Shown piece by piece: positions 1 through 20,091 of a stretch of 64,000 bases of DNA. A program made the position numbers and the translations under genes. This stretch comes from Branchiostoma floridae (taxonomy: Eukaryota; Chordata; Leptocardii; Amphioxiformes; Branchiostomatidae): assembly GCF_000003815.2 (NCBI RefSeq), contig NC_049996.1, positions 14,487,149 through 14,551,148 of the forward strand, given 5' to 3'. The notes beneath the pieces were generated by a model. The model saw only the letters and a program-made list of their open reading frames with translations. It made no database searches and was not told the origin of the DNA. Each line of letters starts with the position of its first letter. Position 1 is the stretch's first letter.

Positions 1-3000
1 ACGTCTAGACGGCACACTTGCAGTGCTTATACCAGTACAGTACAGATGTACGGGCAAGCACAGCCGGTTCGGGCCCCGGGCAGGGGACCCAGCAGCCTCC
101 CCAAAACCAGCGGGACACCGCCACCACCTCCTCCTGTCCGCCGAGAGTAGTTCAATAGGGCGTGTCTGTCATGACAACGGCGCATCTGGACAGTCGAAGG
201 AAGGGCCGAGAAACTCTCCAAACATTTACGAAGCAGCAGAAGCTGTAAAACCAGAGAACGTACCGGAAGGCGGCAGGCGCCACGTCAACATACCTGAAGC
301 TGTGGATACGTCTACGGGTGAGCTTTTTCTAATTTATATAGCCGGTAGAACCTTCTTCCGCGCAACACACCAGCTTCTGTATCTGTACAACCGCCAATCC
401 GCGTAAAAAAACAGATTCCATATGCTACTGGAAAGTGTTGCTGACCTTATACCCCTGTCAGATGTAGCGAAAATCGACCATACGACGAGTCTGCGAGCTC
501 TACGTTACATGTAGTTTAGTGCTCGCAGACTCGTCGTCCGATCGATTTTCGCTACATGTCACAGGGGTATTAGGACAGGATGTGAGCGGTGGCCATCCTC
601 GCACTGTGCTTCTCGAAAAGAGCTAGGGGAATTTCCCCGTACACAATGAACCTGTAAAAACTGTACATAGCGTTTGTCTTCTCTGCCACGACCAGTGAAA
701 GACTAGTTCTTCATTGAGCTGAACTGGATTGGCATTACTTCCATTTTCTTTATCATTTTTCACCAGACAACACCTACAAGGTCGGCAAAAGTCGCCGCCG
801 TGTTCTCTGCGACTTCCTCCGCCTCCACCTGTGCTGTCTGGCCGCCACCCTGACGGTAGTAGTGATCCTCGTCACTCTGGGATGCCTCCTCGTTATCTCC
901 GTCAATGCCAAGTTCAAGTATGAACAGGTCAGAATATCGTTTAAATTTCACGCAAATCTCCTAGAACAACCTGCTTGGGGGCCCAAACCTACACAAATCC
1001 TTCCTTTCACCAAAAGAGAGAACTTCGTATTAATGGTCACGCAAATCTCTTAGAACAAGTTGCTCGGGGACCTAAACCTACACAAATTATTCCTTTCACC
1101 AAAAGCAATCTGTCACCAACGATAGCATGTTCTGGACAAAAGTGCAAAAAAAAAGCCGAAGTTCAGCTGCAGTATCAAGTACACAAGTGGTCAAAAATCG
1201 ACCTGGTCCTTTGTTCTTCCAACACCTATCTACATGTACATGGCACCAAGTATCATTACAATCCACCCAGAGGTTCTGAAGTTATGCTGATCACAAATAT
1301 CAGGAAAAACAAACGAAGACACACGCACAAGCAGAGACACACAAAGACAATTTCTCCATTTTTCATACATTTCGGTACCTAGTTTTTGCCCTCATATCAT
1401 TTACTGTACGCAGTATCGAAAATAACACGCTGTTTTTCTGCAAGTAGCAGACTAATTTGAAAGAAAGTAACTAATCTAAACATGAAAGCGTACAGATGAA
1501 AGGATGATATTTGATAAGACGCTTGACAAACTCTCTCCTTAATACATTTTGTTATGTGTTTACCCACTCTCCGTCGTATATTTTGTGAGTAAATGACGAA
1601 TCTTTCCTGTGCCTTTCTCATCTCAATGTCCGTAGAAAATCTCACAACTGTCTACCAGGGTGGATGTCCTGACACACGACCTGAACCAAGAACGAAACCG
1701 AACTGCAGTCATGGAACAGCTACATGGCCGAAAATGCAAGATATCGGGTAAGTTAGGTTTGCCTGAAGTTTTAACATTACAAAAAACATTGAACAGTTTT
1801 TAAAAGTTTTAGAATTAAACCACTGTGGTCTTAGAAAGCTTGTGGATTGTTTTTGAACAATTGTATAGGAAGAACTCCCCGGAAAGAGTTCCAGTCAGAT
1901 GAAAGAAGTTGTTGTTATAGAGGGGCTCTGAGACGGATATTTGGACAGTGCAATGAAGTGAGCAAGAAGAGAATCTAGTGGTACACTGAAATTCTCTCAG
2001 TGGTGAGACAAGTTATATGTATGTGACTTTAAGGGTACACTTGCCATGGAAGTATTTATACAAGAGTTACAAGGAGGCAAAGCTAAAGGTTCGCCACCAT
2101 GTGACTTATTGTATAACTGAGTTCGATCTAAATTATTGGTGGTGGCTTCATCGGCAGAAAAGTCCAGTATGAAAATTAACATTACTGTGTCGTTGGCTTT
2201 TGTCTTTTTTTTTACGTTCATACAGCAATGCTCTTACGTCTTGTGCTTTCATCAACAGAATCGTTGCTGACTTTATTTTACATTTATTTACTTTGTCCAC
2301 AGGTTCTAGCTTTTCGTACTTGAATACCGATACAGTATTTTTTACCTTGTATGTTGTAGATGCCCGTTTTGGCCTCCACCGAAAGGTATTACCCCCTGAC
2401 CATCTCGGAACAAAGGGACAACCCGGGCCTTCTGGCTCTAGATCTGTAAAGCCTCCTGGACCTCCCGAACCCACTGGACAACCCTACCAAATCACAGGTG
2501 AGACTCATGTGAAAAGTACAAGAAGGAAAGTGATTTTGGTTACATGTGTCCATATCAAAATAAACGGTTTTACGCCTTTCCTTGTCAGGCCATGCTCCTT
2601 CTCTGTTTCAGCTACTTGGAGCGACGGTTGTCAAATTGGCTACACACTCCTCGCCAACACGACCTGCATCCGGCTTGATTCCAGAAGACTGCCCTACGGC
2701 AACGCCAAGAAGGCCTGCGAGAAGGAGGGAGCAACGCTAGCCATGCCGAAAACGAGAGAATTGGACGTCGCTTTGAGAAACCTGGTCCGCGAGGAAGGTT
2801 ATAACCTACTCCATTGGATCGGCTTTAAGATACAACAAGAAGTTCCGTCTGCGCTGGCAATGGGAGGATGGGTCTGCTCTAGGCAACTACAAGGTACACC
2901 TTCCTCACTGTTTGTCACCAAAAGAAAACTTCACGAGTCCGAATGCAATGCTGTTAACAAATGCAAAAAAAAATTCTTACCTTTATCAGATGGCAGGGCT

Positions 3001-4135
3001 CGAAATACCACCTGCATATGCAGGTTAGTGCAGGTAAAATTGGAGCTGTGCAGGTATGTCTGATGTTTGCCTGCACCTAACCTGCACTGGTCCATGTACT
3101 GGGTTTTATACATAAATGTCCTATGATATAGGTGTATGTGGATTGTTGGCCCATGGCTACTTCCCCTCAGCCAATGAGAAGCTCCCATTTTCTGGATATA
3201 TCCACATAGTATGGGACTATGGAAAAAAGTGTGGTGCTATTTCATGCAAATAAGGAGAAAAGTATGTGATATCAAGAAAAATATGGTAATATCTGGACAA
3301 AAAGTGTGGTGATATACGCATGTGACCAATTCTGACCAATCCTCTCTTACCTTTGAGCCCTTCTTCTGGGACTAGAATTGTGTCATGTGATAACTGACCA
3401 ATCCTACCCTTGACTTCTAATTGCCCAGAGGAATATGACCAGACTTTCTGTCTCTCCAGGCAGTCAGCTTGGGAAGGTCTTGACAAGATTAATGACATTG
3501 TGTCGTTGCTGCCTGACACTGTCTGTCACATCATGTCAAGCAATAAGAAAGATTGTTGACATTCAGGACAAAATAAAGTAACATTTTGTAGAGCAAATGA
3601 ACTAGAGAAGCTTCGGGGAAGTATGCCATGGGCTAAGTTACTTAACCGATGGGATGGCCAAGAATATAGTGTATAACAGGAGTCGCGCCCATCAAGGGGT
3701 TTCTAGTCTCCCCGGGGGCGAAGCCTATTACTTATCAGCTGCATTGACGTTTACCACCTATTAAGTATAAAGAAATTTCAATGGTTCCTGAACAATTTTA
3801 GTATGATCTTTACTTCCTAAATTCAGAGTCCGGCAGGTAAAATTTGTCTGGTGCAGGTAATTTTTAATGTTACCTGCACCTGTGCAGGTATGAAGAAAAA
3901 AGTACTTCGAGCCATGAGAAATCATGATGTCACATGTTTTAGTATCATTGAAGAACCTCAAATATGATATGTACCTTTAAAACAGGGATGGAATGCAGGA
4001 GAGCCAAGTGACATGAACAGGGCCCGTCATCGCCTATGTGTGATGTACTGGCCAGAACCCACTACTTCTCCTCTTTGGGATGACACCGATTGCTCTCATG
4101 GCTACCGCTTTATCTGCCAAACTCCCCGTATGTAA
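1..4135 (+). CDS. Type II membrane C-type lectin with collagen-like stem (5' partial, frameshifted)
   Basis: Exons seen: 1-317 (open to the window edge, no ATG found, so the start probably lies upstream), 767-927, 1636-1747, 2360-2497, 2612-2893 and 3986-4135 (TAA). Every junction is GT/AG and the phases agree. Order of parts: cytosolic tail (NIYEAAEAVKPENVPEGGRR), a basic KSRRR stop-transfer segment, a membrane helix rich in V/L/I (exon 2), a coiled-coil stalk (exon 3, DLNQERNRT), a collagen-like Gly-Pro segment (exon 4, GTKGQPGPSG and PPGPPEPTG), then a C-type lectin domain over the last two exons (HWIG, RWQWEDGSALGNYK, GWNAGEPSD, LWDDTDC, FICQ). Known of the family: such proteins are cell-surface carbohydrate or pattern receptors, and amphioxus has many. 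EPS replaces the mannose-type EPN and WDD replaces WND, so sugar specificity cannot be predicted. Exon 5 holds one extra base near 2824-2826. Without it the domain is continuous and its phase matches exon 6. It may be a pseudogene, an allele or an assembly error. Confidence 0.8.
332..404. repeat. Dispersed repeat, copy 1
   Basis: The stretch with tatagccggta, cgcaacacaccagc and tatctgtacaaccgcc recurs in related form at 11395-11470 (tatagccggtataaccgcc, cgtaacacaccagc). It looks like an interspersed amphioxus repeat of unknown type. Confidence 0.4.
450..569. mobile_element. MITE with TTA target duplication
   Basis: A 120-bp foldback element. The left arm begins TACCCCTGTCAGATGTAGCG and the right arm ends in its near-complement. 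The arms pair over about 50 bp, including cgacgagtctgcgagc, around a short loop. Flanking TTA at 447-449 and 570-572 fits a 3-bp TWA duplication as made by PIF/Harbinger-type transposases. There is no coding capacity. Confidence 0.65.
947..1105. repeat. Two-copy tandem duplication in a lectin intron
   Basis: About 70 bp (tcacgcaaatctc.tagaacaa, then cctacacaaat..ttcctttcaccaaaag) occurs twice in direct orientation, near 947 and near 1038. It lies just inside the intron after the membrane-helix exon. Confidence 0.6.
3000..3085. repeat. Cctgcac/gtgcagg repeat in lectin intron (copy 1)
   Basis: A run of cctgca and tgcagg words, partly self-complementary. A second related block lies at 3830-3900 in the same intron. 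They are probably copies of one short interspersed element. Confidence 0.4.
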
Positions 4136-6537
4136 TTCGGAAGAAAGGCCGACAAAACATGTCTCTTCAACTGAGCATTACCTTTTTAAATATTGTAGAT
4201 GATTTTTGTCTTGATTATGATACAATGTTGTATTATTTGAAAGGGGCAGTTTAGTATCAAATGAGATTTTGTGATTTTTATTTGTCCAAGTGTTTTCAAT
4301 CTACTTACAATGTTTGCTATTCAGCCAGCATTTCAGGGGAAGGTGATGCATGCTTCACTTTAACATTTTCAATTTCAAGTTAGCATTGGAGTCAGCAAGT
4401 TGTAATGATAATTACCTCCATGAAGATGGAGGTATTGTTGCTATATTCTTTTCAGTCTGGAGCTTATGTGGGGGATATCTCAAGAACCGTTGAAAGGTTT
4501 GCAATGGATATTTCATGGAGGTATGAGGTCTACGAACTCTTGTTAACCATTGAAATTACTTGTAATGTAATAATAGAACGGGTCGGCATTGTTTCTTTCT
4601 CGGAGACAGTCAGGATGTGCTAGAAGGACTTATTCCCACTAAGTTCATGTAGTACATTGGACATCTGAATAGAAAGAGAATGTAATATAATGACAATTCA
4701 TACTTCATACGATGTTGTAAAATGTTTTCCTGACCTTTTATCACTGATGATGAGTTAGTGCTTGAACTATTCAGGACTGTGTTAGCATTGCGTACGTAGG
4801 CCAAGGCTACACCCTTTATCATTACAAGCGAATGTAAGTAGGAAATATTGCCATAGCCGACGCAAAATGGTTAAAAGCTGCCAGCATTAACTTGGGAGCT
4901 TCATCATTCACTGTCAAGCTCTGAGAGACAGCACAATGCATCATTCTGCTCATGCGCACTTGAAACTGTGAACTGGCGTATTGCTATATCATTTCGAAAT
5001 ACGTTAAGCAAGCACACTAACAATGTAAGAATATTTCACGTAGCATTTCTAAATAAAATGTGAAAACACGATGGTGCAATGTATTTTCCGTTCCCTTATG
5101 AGTTGGTATGTTTCTTCACGATCTGATAGTTCAACACTTGGCACTTCTAGTGACTTTCAGGGGAGGGGATACCACGGCAGACCTTTAGAAACGCCACATG
5201 TCGCTCCGACAGCTTTAAGTGCCAGTTTTAAAGAGAATGTCATGACCAAGGCTTTACTGGTTTTGCGGAAAAGCCATGTGCATCGGATGTACACCTTATC
5301 CCCATTTCATAGTCACCATAGCTAAGCACAATCCGCCGTACGTGCAATTTGTCCGTACGTTTTTTGGGTAGGCCACGTCCGCCACGTATTTCTGAAAACG
5401 TGGGGAACGACTGGCAAGAGCAGGGAGGGAGTACGTCAACGCACGGCACACAAAGTTTTGCCTGCACGTTAAGTTCTACGGCGTGTATGCGTGCTCCAAA
5501 AATCCGTCGGATTCCCTACGAGTTCGTACGGAGGCCGTACTTGCCACTTACGGATCATCCAAGATTCGATACGTTTTGGCACGTAGACAGCACGTATTTG
5601 CACGTACGGCGGGTTGTGCCCTTAGCTTATCGCAAGGTCAGGGGGACGCCAACTGCCGTGGTCACAACTAGATTTGCCTTGTAGCCTACGTGTTACACAA
5701 TCTCTACCCTAGCTGCCAGACCCCCAGATCATCGAGCTTCATAGTATTAATTAGGGGAGAGTACCGGTACAGAAAATTCAGATTCAGGTATGGTCCAGGT
5801 CCGGACCTGAAGCTGGACCTAATTGTATGTGAATGGGCAATACTCAAAGCAATTGTCCATTTCGCTACAAAGGAATGCGTTCGGTGGAGTGTCTCATCTT
5901 CACGTTAACAACGCAGACTGCCTCTGGTATTACGTTAGACCAAGTTTGACGGTAAAAACTTGATAAAAATGACTACCAACTCTCTCTACTTCGCTCTCGC
6001 TATTTTCTTGGGCCAATAAAAGCCTCAAAACACGTGAACACCTGCCGCCGTAGTGCCGGTATAATCTGTTCACTCTGTAATCCGTCCAGCATCCGGTCCA
6101 TAGAATTTTTTTCAGGTCCGGTTTTTCCGGAACGGTCCAACAAGGAAACCCGGTTTTGTACCCATTCTTAGTATTTATCATTGGGGGAGGGGGTAGTGTC
6201 CTTTAGGAAACAATCTTCGATCCAGGCTACACAATTTCTCACTGCCAGGGGCTGGTTGGGCTTCCTTTGAGGGGCCTGACCCGTGGAAGGGCTACTAGCT
6301 ATAGAGGCGTGATTTAGTCAGGCTCGAGTCCCGGCCTGACTAAACATAAGCCAGACAAACAGAAGCCAATAAATTCTCTTGTTTGCCTCACGTGATACGA
6401 CTTATGTTACAAGGGTCTCAGGTACAAAGGTGACACAATATGACCTCAGGTAACCCGTAAGTCCGGCGGACATCATGTGAACGTTGCTCAGTGTTGTGCA
6501 ACAGCAATTCTTACAATACCGAGGAAAAAAGAACAAC
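4136..6537. other. Intergenic interval
   Basis: No convincing exon on either strand. About 5330-5660 is rich in cgtacg words, and 5770-6130 has paired tccgga/ggtcc words, both suggesting decayed transposon ends. A hairpin tttagtcaggc...gcctgactaaa lies near 6312-6345. Around 4407-4430 there is a short palindrome cctccatgaagatggagg. Confidence 0.4.
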
Positions 6538-8302
6538 ATGGCCCTCTCAGTGCTTACGCTGTATCGTCTGGTTGTATTCTTCGGCTTCGTATCTCTTTCC
6601 GTCAACAGGATTACCAGTAACGATGTGTTTGAAACGACAGAGATAACAGGTATTTTGATCATTTGATATATTTTATAATATGGCTAGCAATGTTGCATTG
6701 CTAAGCAATCATGTGATCATAGGTTAGTTGGGTGGACTGCGCAGAGTTTATGATCAATACCTTACGAAGATTGAATGACATATGGACATGATTATGGTTT
6801 ACGAAGATTATCAAATGCAAACTGTTCATTCGGTAACGAGACAAGAAACTGAACGTTGAAACAAATGCCTGAATAATGGATAAGAGGAAATCTCCAAGCA
6901 GATGTACGTGTTGTGAGGGAGAATCGTAACGTTTTCTGTTTTTCCTGTTTTGTGACATGCAACTATCCCCTGTGCTTGGCGATGACAATGTTACAGTGGG
7001 GTTCAAGCGACCACCAAACTGACCATGAAAACGGATCTGAGCGTTTAGCGCGCTGGGTTTATGATCTTGCGGCCCGGGTTCGAATCCCGGGAGCCAGCAG
7101 ACTGCTTCTACATGCCTCTCTAGTTGTTTCAATAACTTGGTTTCCTTTTGGTTCTAAATGAAGATCGAGGGGCAGTGCGGCATAAATGTGGGGTCGTGTG
7201 ACGTAACTGCTGTGTATTTGGCTCAGAACCAAGAGCTTCTGCCATGCTACTGAACTTGTGCCCTTTGGGAAGGCACTTTACACGACTTTCCTTACTCTGA
7301 CTCAACCAGGGTTGTAGCCGACCTGAAATCATTTTCAGTCCCCTTGATTTTGAATGGGCATCCTATCGAGCACCGAAGGCATGGCGTGATGTTGCGTGTC
7401 ATTTCTAGGGGGTCTGGGTCCCAGAAGATTTTTAAATCAAGACCCTCTGAAACACTATTTCCTGCATTTTGAGGTGCAAATTTTGCTTGTAGACTAAGAT
7501 GTTCAATGGCATCTGTTTTGGTGAAGAAGAACACATGGGTTTCAGTTTTTTTATATCTTTACATATCAATTTTTGTCTGTCCTAGGGGACGGAATGGGGA
7601 AATTTTTTTTTCATTCCCTAGCTGCAAAATTCCTTCAAAGGACTGAAGGACAGGTGCTGGCTACAACCCTGGACTCAACCCTTGTGTAATCAAATATGTA
7701 CCTGGCTTAGGTTCGGAAGGTAAATTGGAGGTGGGAGGAGAGGGTAGACTCCCAATACAGGGGCACAGCGCATAACAACTAGCCTTACGGCCTTAAGAAA
7801 GGCTATGTGACTACATTATCTTTATCTATCCTTAAAGATCGAGATCGCCAATGGGAAGCGTGGAAGTACTGGCACGGTAAGACATACCCGTCTACAGAGG
7901 AGGAGGTCTACAGAAGGAAGATATGGGACAATAACCTGGCCGCCATCTTCAAACACAATGCCGCCGGAAAGAGCTACAAAATGGCGATGAACAGTTTTGG
8001 AGATCAGGTAAGATGGATCCACCGTACGTGAGGTCCGTGGCCTTTAAAGCTGAACAAAAAGATACCCCAAAAGTTCTGCTACATTAACAAGGTCACACAC
8101 CAGGGGAGCCAAAATTGACCTTGACCTTCCTCTTACCAACCTCCATTCAATATTCTAATGAATAAACATATTCATAGACCTGATATCATCATAAAACTTC
8201 CGGAGGTTTTGAAGTTATGTTGACACACATACACACACTCACACACATACACACACACAAACACACACACACAAACACACACACAAACACAAACACACAC
8301 AA

Positions 8303-8357
<55 letters not shown>

Positions 8358-11231
8358 CACACACACATTGCAAACTGAACGGCAGTCATCGTGGATTTGG
8401 TGTGACCTTGACAGCCATGGATACATCGTCATAAATATCATATCATATCATATCATATCATATCATATCATATCATATCATATCATATCATATCATATCA
8501 TATCATAAACTTAAGATAAATCTGTCTGGGCTAAGGAGAAGAAAGTTTAATAGCCGGGCCCGGCACTGTATGGTGATGAGAACTAAGACATTAAGACAAA
8601 TAAAGACTGCCTCACATATTCATTTTTCCCAAGAACTGCCACCGATTGGAATACTTTACCATATTCTACCACACTCCAAGCTAACCCCACTAAGTTTAAG
8701 GAAGAGGCATTACAACATCTAAGGAACAGCCAATAACAAAACAGCACTACGCCCTGTGTGGTTTGCCCCAACAAACTAGGGGTGTTGCACAGTACAAGAA
8801 CAAGAACAAGAACAAGAACAAGAACAAGAACAAGAACTATGCTCATCCCATTCAGCCAAATTCACAACAAAATTTGAAATTTCGCAAACGATCGATATTA
8901 CGAAAACGTAGACGTTACCGAAGATCGTTTTGGTCACCTCAGCTGGCAAACCGTACCGATGTTATGGTATCTGAAGGTATGTAGAATCTTGTTATGACAT
9001 ATCTACGCTGTCATTAACGCTAGGAAGGGACCACCCGCACAGACAAGCTGAGTTATCGTACCCATCGTCATGGCGTCGACTCAGACAGCCTGCGTCACAC
9101 GGTTGCTATGGAGATGACCCAGCCTCCGCCCTCCCTGGACTGGCGGGAAAAGGGCGTGGTCACGCCTGTGAAGAACCAAGGAATGCTGGGAAAAGTCATG
9201 GCATTCGCAATCACAGGTGTAATAACTTTGAACAGCGCTAATTAGAAATAGACAGTGTTTAACTCTGTTAGGCAAATGCTAACAGTGATATTTGCCTGAT
9301 AAACTTAAGTCTGATTCTTTACTAGAGACCGGTCAACACAGAATTGTGCTTAATCTTTGACACTGTTTGATCTTTGAAACGTTATTGTACGTGGTATTTC
9401 TAAGCAGATATTATGACAATCGTATCTTACTGTTCCATAGCACTGTATGTTAATGCGTTGGCGTGTATTTCGCTAAGTGCATCGCCACTGTACGTCTCAA
9501 CAAATTTCACGTGACTCTGTTGAATATTGTGACATGTTAGCTGAATTTTGATAGATTGAAACTGACATATCTGGACAGCGAATTAGATTGCAGTACAATG
9601 CTAAACCTTCTTCCAACACAAAGATATAGATGGGTCAAATTTAGTCATCGTTATTGATCCTGAAGAATGCGACAATGGTCGTTAAACATTTATCCGTGTA
9701 TACTTTCATGTTGGAAGAGAGTTTAGCATTGTACTATGATTACTACCAACACAGAGCATGTGCATCAGCAGAACTTTTTAAAGTTTAACTAACGTACCGT
9801 CTATTAGAGTCACTGGAATCGTTACACGCTATCCAGACCGGTAAGCTGATAGAGCTCAGCGCGAGGGAGGTGTCGGATTGTTGCCCGGATGTTGAATTTG
9901 CCGCCGGTTATGATTGCGTCATCAACAGGACGAAGGGACTGTGCAGTGCCGCGGACTACCCGGCACAGCCAGCCGGACAGTGCAACGCACGTCTGTGTAG
10001 TGCAGCTGCAACGGTGAGGGCTGGTTCACTCAGAAGAGAAATATGTCACTCTATACATTTTCTTTCCAGCAAGGAAATTCTAATTTTCATTTGTCTCCAA
10101 GCAGAGGCTCCGGCTGTTTTCTAATGTGTTGTGGGCGTTTTTATAGGGTTTTAATTTTGTGCCGTTTTCTTTATGTCGGGGACGAACCTCTGTTTCGAGA
10201 GTATTTTTTTTGCAAAACCAACGTTACGACGCTACACTAGCCCATGGTATGTCCAATTACTTAATTGTTGTAAGGTGTCAGAACTTACTGACCAATAAGG
10301 TCGAGGTTATCTATGTTAGAAACGATTTCTTTACACATTTCGTATACGAATTTCTTGCATTTTTTTCATAATATTGAGAAATGACAACATTCATACGGTG
10401 ACGGGGAGCATTTGCCATGTAGCTCATGTATTTTATAGAAAATTGACGTTCTCTCCCTTTCTCCATACTACAGTGTCAGAACACAGTTCACGTCCTCCCT
10501 AACCACGAGTCAGTGGACATGGTGCACGCGGTGTCCACGACTCCTGTGGTGGTGATAGTGGACGCGAGTCTGACGTCATTCATGACGTACACCAGTGGTA
10601 TCTATGACGACCCGGACTGTTCCTCAACCCAGCAGGACCACGCCCTGGTTGTGGTTGGTTACGGAAGTTTTCAGGGGAAAGATTACTGGATCTGTCGCAA
10701 TTCTTGGGGTAAGTATATCTTTACAAGGAGACAATCGTCGTGAAATTGTGAATGGAGTGATCTTCAGATGTTTTGCAATGGCTTTCCCCCATTTTACCCC
10801 CAAGCCTCTGTGAAATGACAAACACATAATCTACATTAACCAAAGTGTTCATCTTGGATTATCTTTTTGTTCAAAGACTTTATCCAACAATTGAAACATT
10901 CCTTTTTAGGTATTCAATCATTACAGCAATGAACCCATCAATTCTTTTTGTTTGATCTAGATCAATTTACAAAGAAACAAGTCAGTAACAACATAAACTC
11001 CTTTGCGGGATAATATAATGAAACTTAAGTCTTGAAAAGACATTTCTAGCTGTATCAAACAGCACATTGAAGATTTCAGGGTGATATATGTGTATTGTAT
11101 TCTATGATAATGTTTGTACTCTTGTCATGTTTGCTACACTAGGCACGGCATGGGGAGAGTCCGGCTACATCCGCATTGCGCGAGGGAAGAACATGTGTGG
11201 GATAGCTGAGAGGGTCTTCTATCCCGCATGA
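6538..11231 (+). CDS. Cathepsin/papain-like (C1A) protein lacking the catalytic cysteine
   Basis: Seven exons: 6538-6649, 7838-8007, 8943-8976, 9043-9216, 9808-10013, 10474-10708, 11143-11231 (TGA). All are GT/AG with matching phases and sum to 1020 nt, 339 residues. Residues 1-25 are a signal peptide. Residues 38-94 are an I29 propeptide ([24 protein letters not shown]). The mature C1 domain starts near [11 protein letters not shown] (133-143). The oxyanion Gln is kept (KNQG, Q151), the catalytic His is in [10 protein letters not shown] (H288) and the Asn in RNSWG (N308). The segment that normally reads QCGSCWAF is MLGKVMAF, so the nucleophile is Val157 and the adjacent disulfide cysteine is also lost. 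The gene is otherwise intact, so it is probably a secreted or lysosomal pseudoprotease (decoy, inhibitor or carrier) rather than a decayed gene. Exon 3 is only 34 nt and is chosen by phase on both sides; it is the least certain exon. Confidence 0.85.
7040..7790 (+). mobile_element. tRNA-like SINE copy, interrupted
   Basis: Contains a B-box-like word GGGTTCGAATCCCGGG near 7077, the words gtgccctttgggaaggcactttacacgactttcc (in two parts) and, after an insertion, gtacctgg..ttaggttcggaaggtaa, gggaggagaggg and caatac. The same word order occurs at 24835-25055, 28925-29115 (reverse) and 32370-32600, which defines a SINE family. It is broken at 7305 by a 367-bp element. Confidence 0.55.
7306..7672. 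mobile_element. Nonautonomous DNA transposon nested in SINE
   Basis: Terminal inverted repeats CCAGGGTTGTAGCC (left) and GGCTACAACCCTGG (right), with the hexamer ACTCAA directly outside both ends (7300-7305 and 7673-7678). It is 367 bp with no transposase. It splits the SINE copy, so it inserted later. Confidence 0.7.
8222..8366. repeat. (CA)n microsatellite with CAAA interruptions
   Basis: About 145 bp of acacac with regular acaaacac variants, inside an intron of the cathepsin-like gene. Confidence 0.95.
8437..8508. repeat. (CATAT)n pentanucleotide repeat
   Basis: About 14 perfect units of catat/atatc. Confidence 0.95.
8535..8838 (+). mobile_element. 5'-truncated non-LTR retrotransposon end with hexamer tail
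   Basis: A frame ending at a TAA near 8735 reads [13 protein letters not shown] then [12 protein letters not shown]. This is the characteristic last segment of the ORF2 reverse transcriptase of CR1/Jockey-like non-LTR elements. It is followed by about 60 bp of 3' UTR and (CAAGAA)n at 8797-8838, the kind of microsatellite tail that CR1/L2-type elements carry. Only the extreme 3' end is present, with an in-frame stop upstream. Confidence 0.6.
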
Positions 11232-12038
11232 GGGCGCTGTTATGCACGGGAAACTCAACTAGACATCTTCAAATACAATTCAATCTCTACAACTGGATAA
11301 AAACGGATATTTACTTCCGGACGTTTCGAGTGACATCCATCACTCTTCTTCAGCTTTGATAGAAGGAACTAGTCAGAACAATTCAATAACAGTATCTGTA
11401 TCTGTATCTATATATAGCCGGTATAACCGCCGTTCGGCGTAACACACCAGCTAAGCTAACAGTAGCTGTAACAGTACAGCGAACTAGAAAAACATGTTTA
11501 ACCACTAAATCGCTAGGATCGTATGCAAAAGGTTACACAAATGTAAATCATGTTAGCATAGTTTCTACGGTCAGACAACACCATAGGAAAAAAATATTGA
11601 CTAGACATCATTCACTTTAAGTTAAACTTGTCCCTGCTGCCTGACCCTGTAAACAATAGAAAACTGGTAGCCAAGCGGCTTCTTCAATGTGCTGAAGATT
11701 TTTGAAAATGTAGAGTAGAGACAGTTTCTTTTATCAGAAATACTATGATACATACACCCTAGATTTATGATACATACACCCTAGATGATCTTCGTTCGCG
11801 AAGCCAAGACGAGAGAGATGATACACGCTTAAGATAAAGCACATCTTCTGTAAAGCAATATAATTTCTCTTCTAGGTATGCATTCATGCATATAAGTGTC
11901 ACTGTGGGAGCTTCTGGATAAAAAAAACATAAAATATTCCACATCTGATTAAAAAGCGTGCGCTTAGCACACAGCTTTACTATCAAATATCAAACTTAAA
12001 TATTATCTGAATTTTTACATGATTTTGAACGTTCATAG
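11232..12038. other. Interval between cathepsin-like gene and gene A
   Basis: The 3' ends of the two genes converge here. It holds the second copy of the tatagccggta/cacaccagc repeat (11395-11470) and a short direct repeat of gatttatgatacatacaccctaga (11741-11786). No exon is visible and no AATAAA was identified for either gene. Confidence 0.4.

Positions 12039-20091
<8,053 letters not shown>

Noticed and set aside
31-406. Full 127-codon frame as the first lectin exon
   Set aside because: The part after 317 runs past a good donor into a dispersed repeat, and the start is GTG. Only the part up to 317 is supported.
2200-3063. A long open frame of 287 codons over the lectin locus
   Set aside because: It runs through two introns and reads the second half of the lectin exon in the wrong frame. 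The exon model with GT/AG sites is better.
5349-5684. Open frame of 111 codons
   Set aside because: It lies in a cgtacg-rich repetitive stretch with no recognisable domain and an overlapping open frame of equal quality.
7050-7100. Possible tRNA gene
   Set aside because: There is a good B-box-like hairpin, but no acceptor stem or plausible anticodon arm could be built. It fits the head of a SINE copy better.
8172-8441. Cys/Val-rich open frames
   Set aside because: They are translations of the (CA)n microsatellite.
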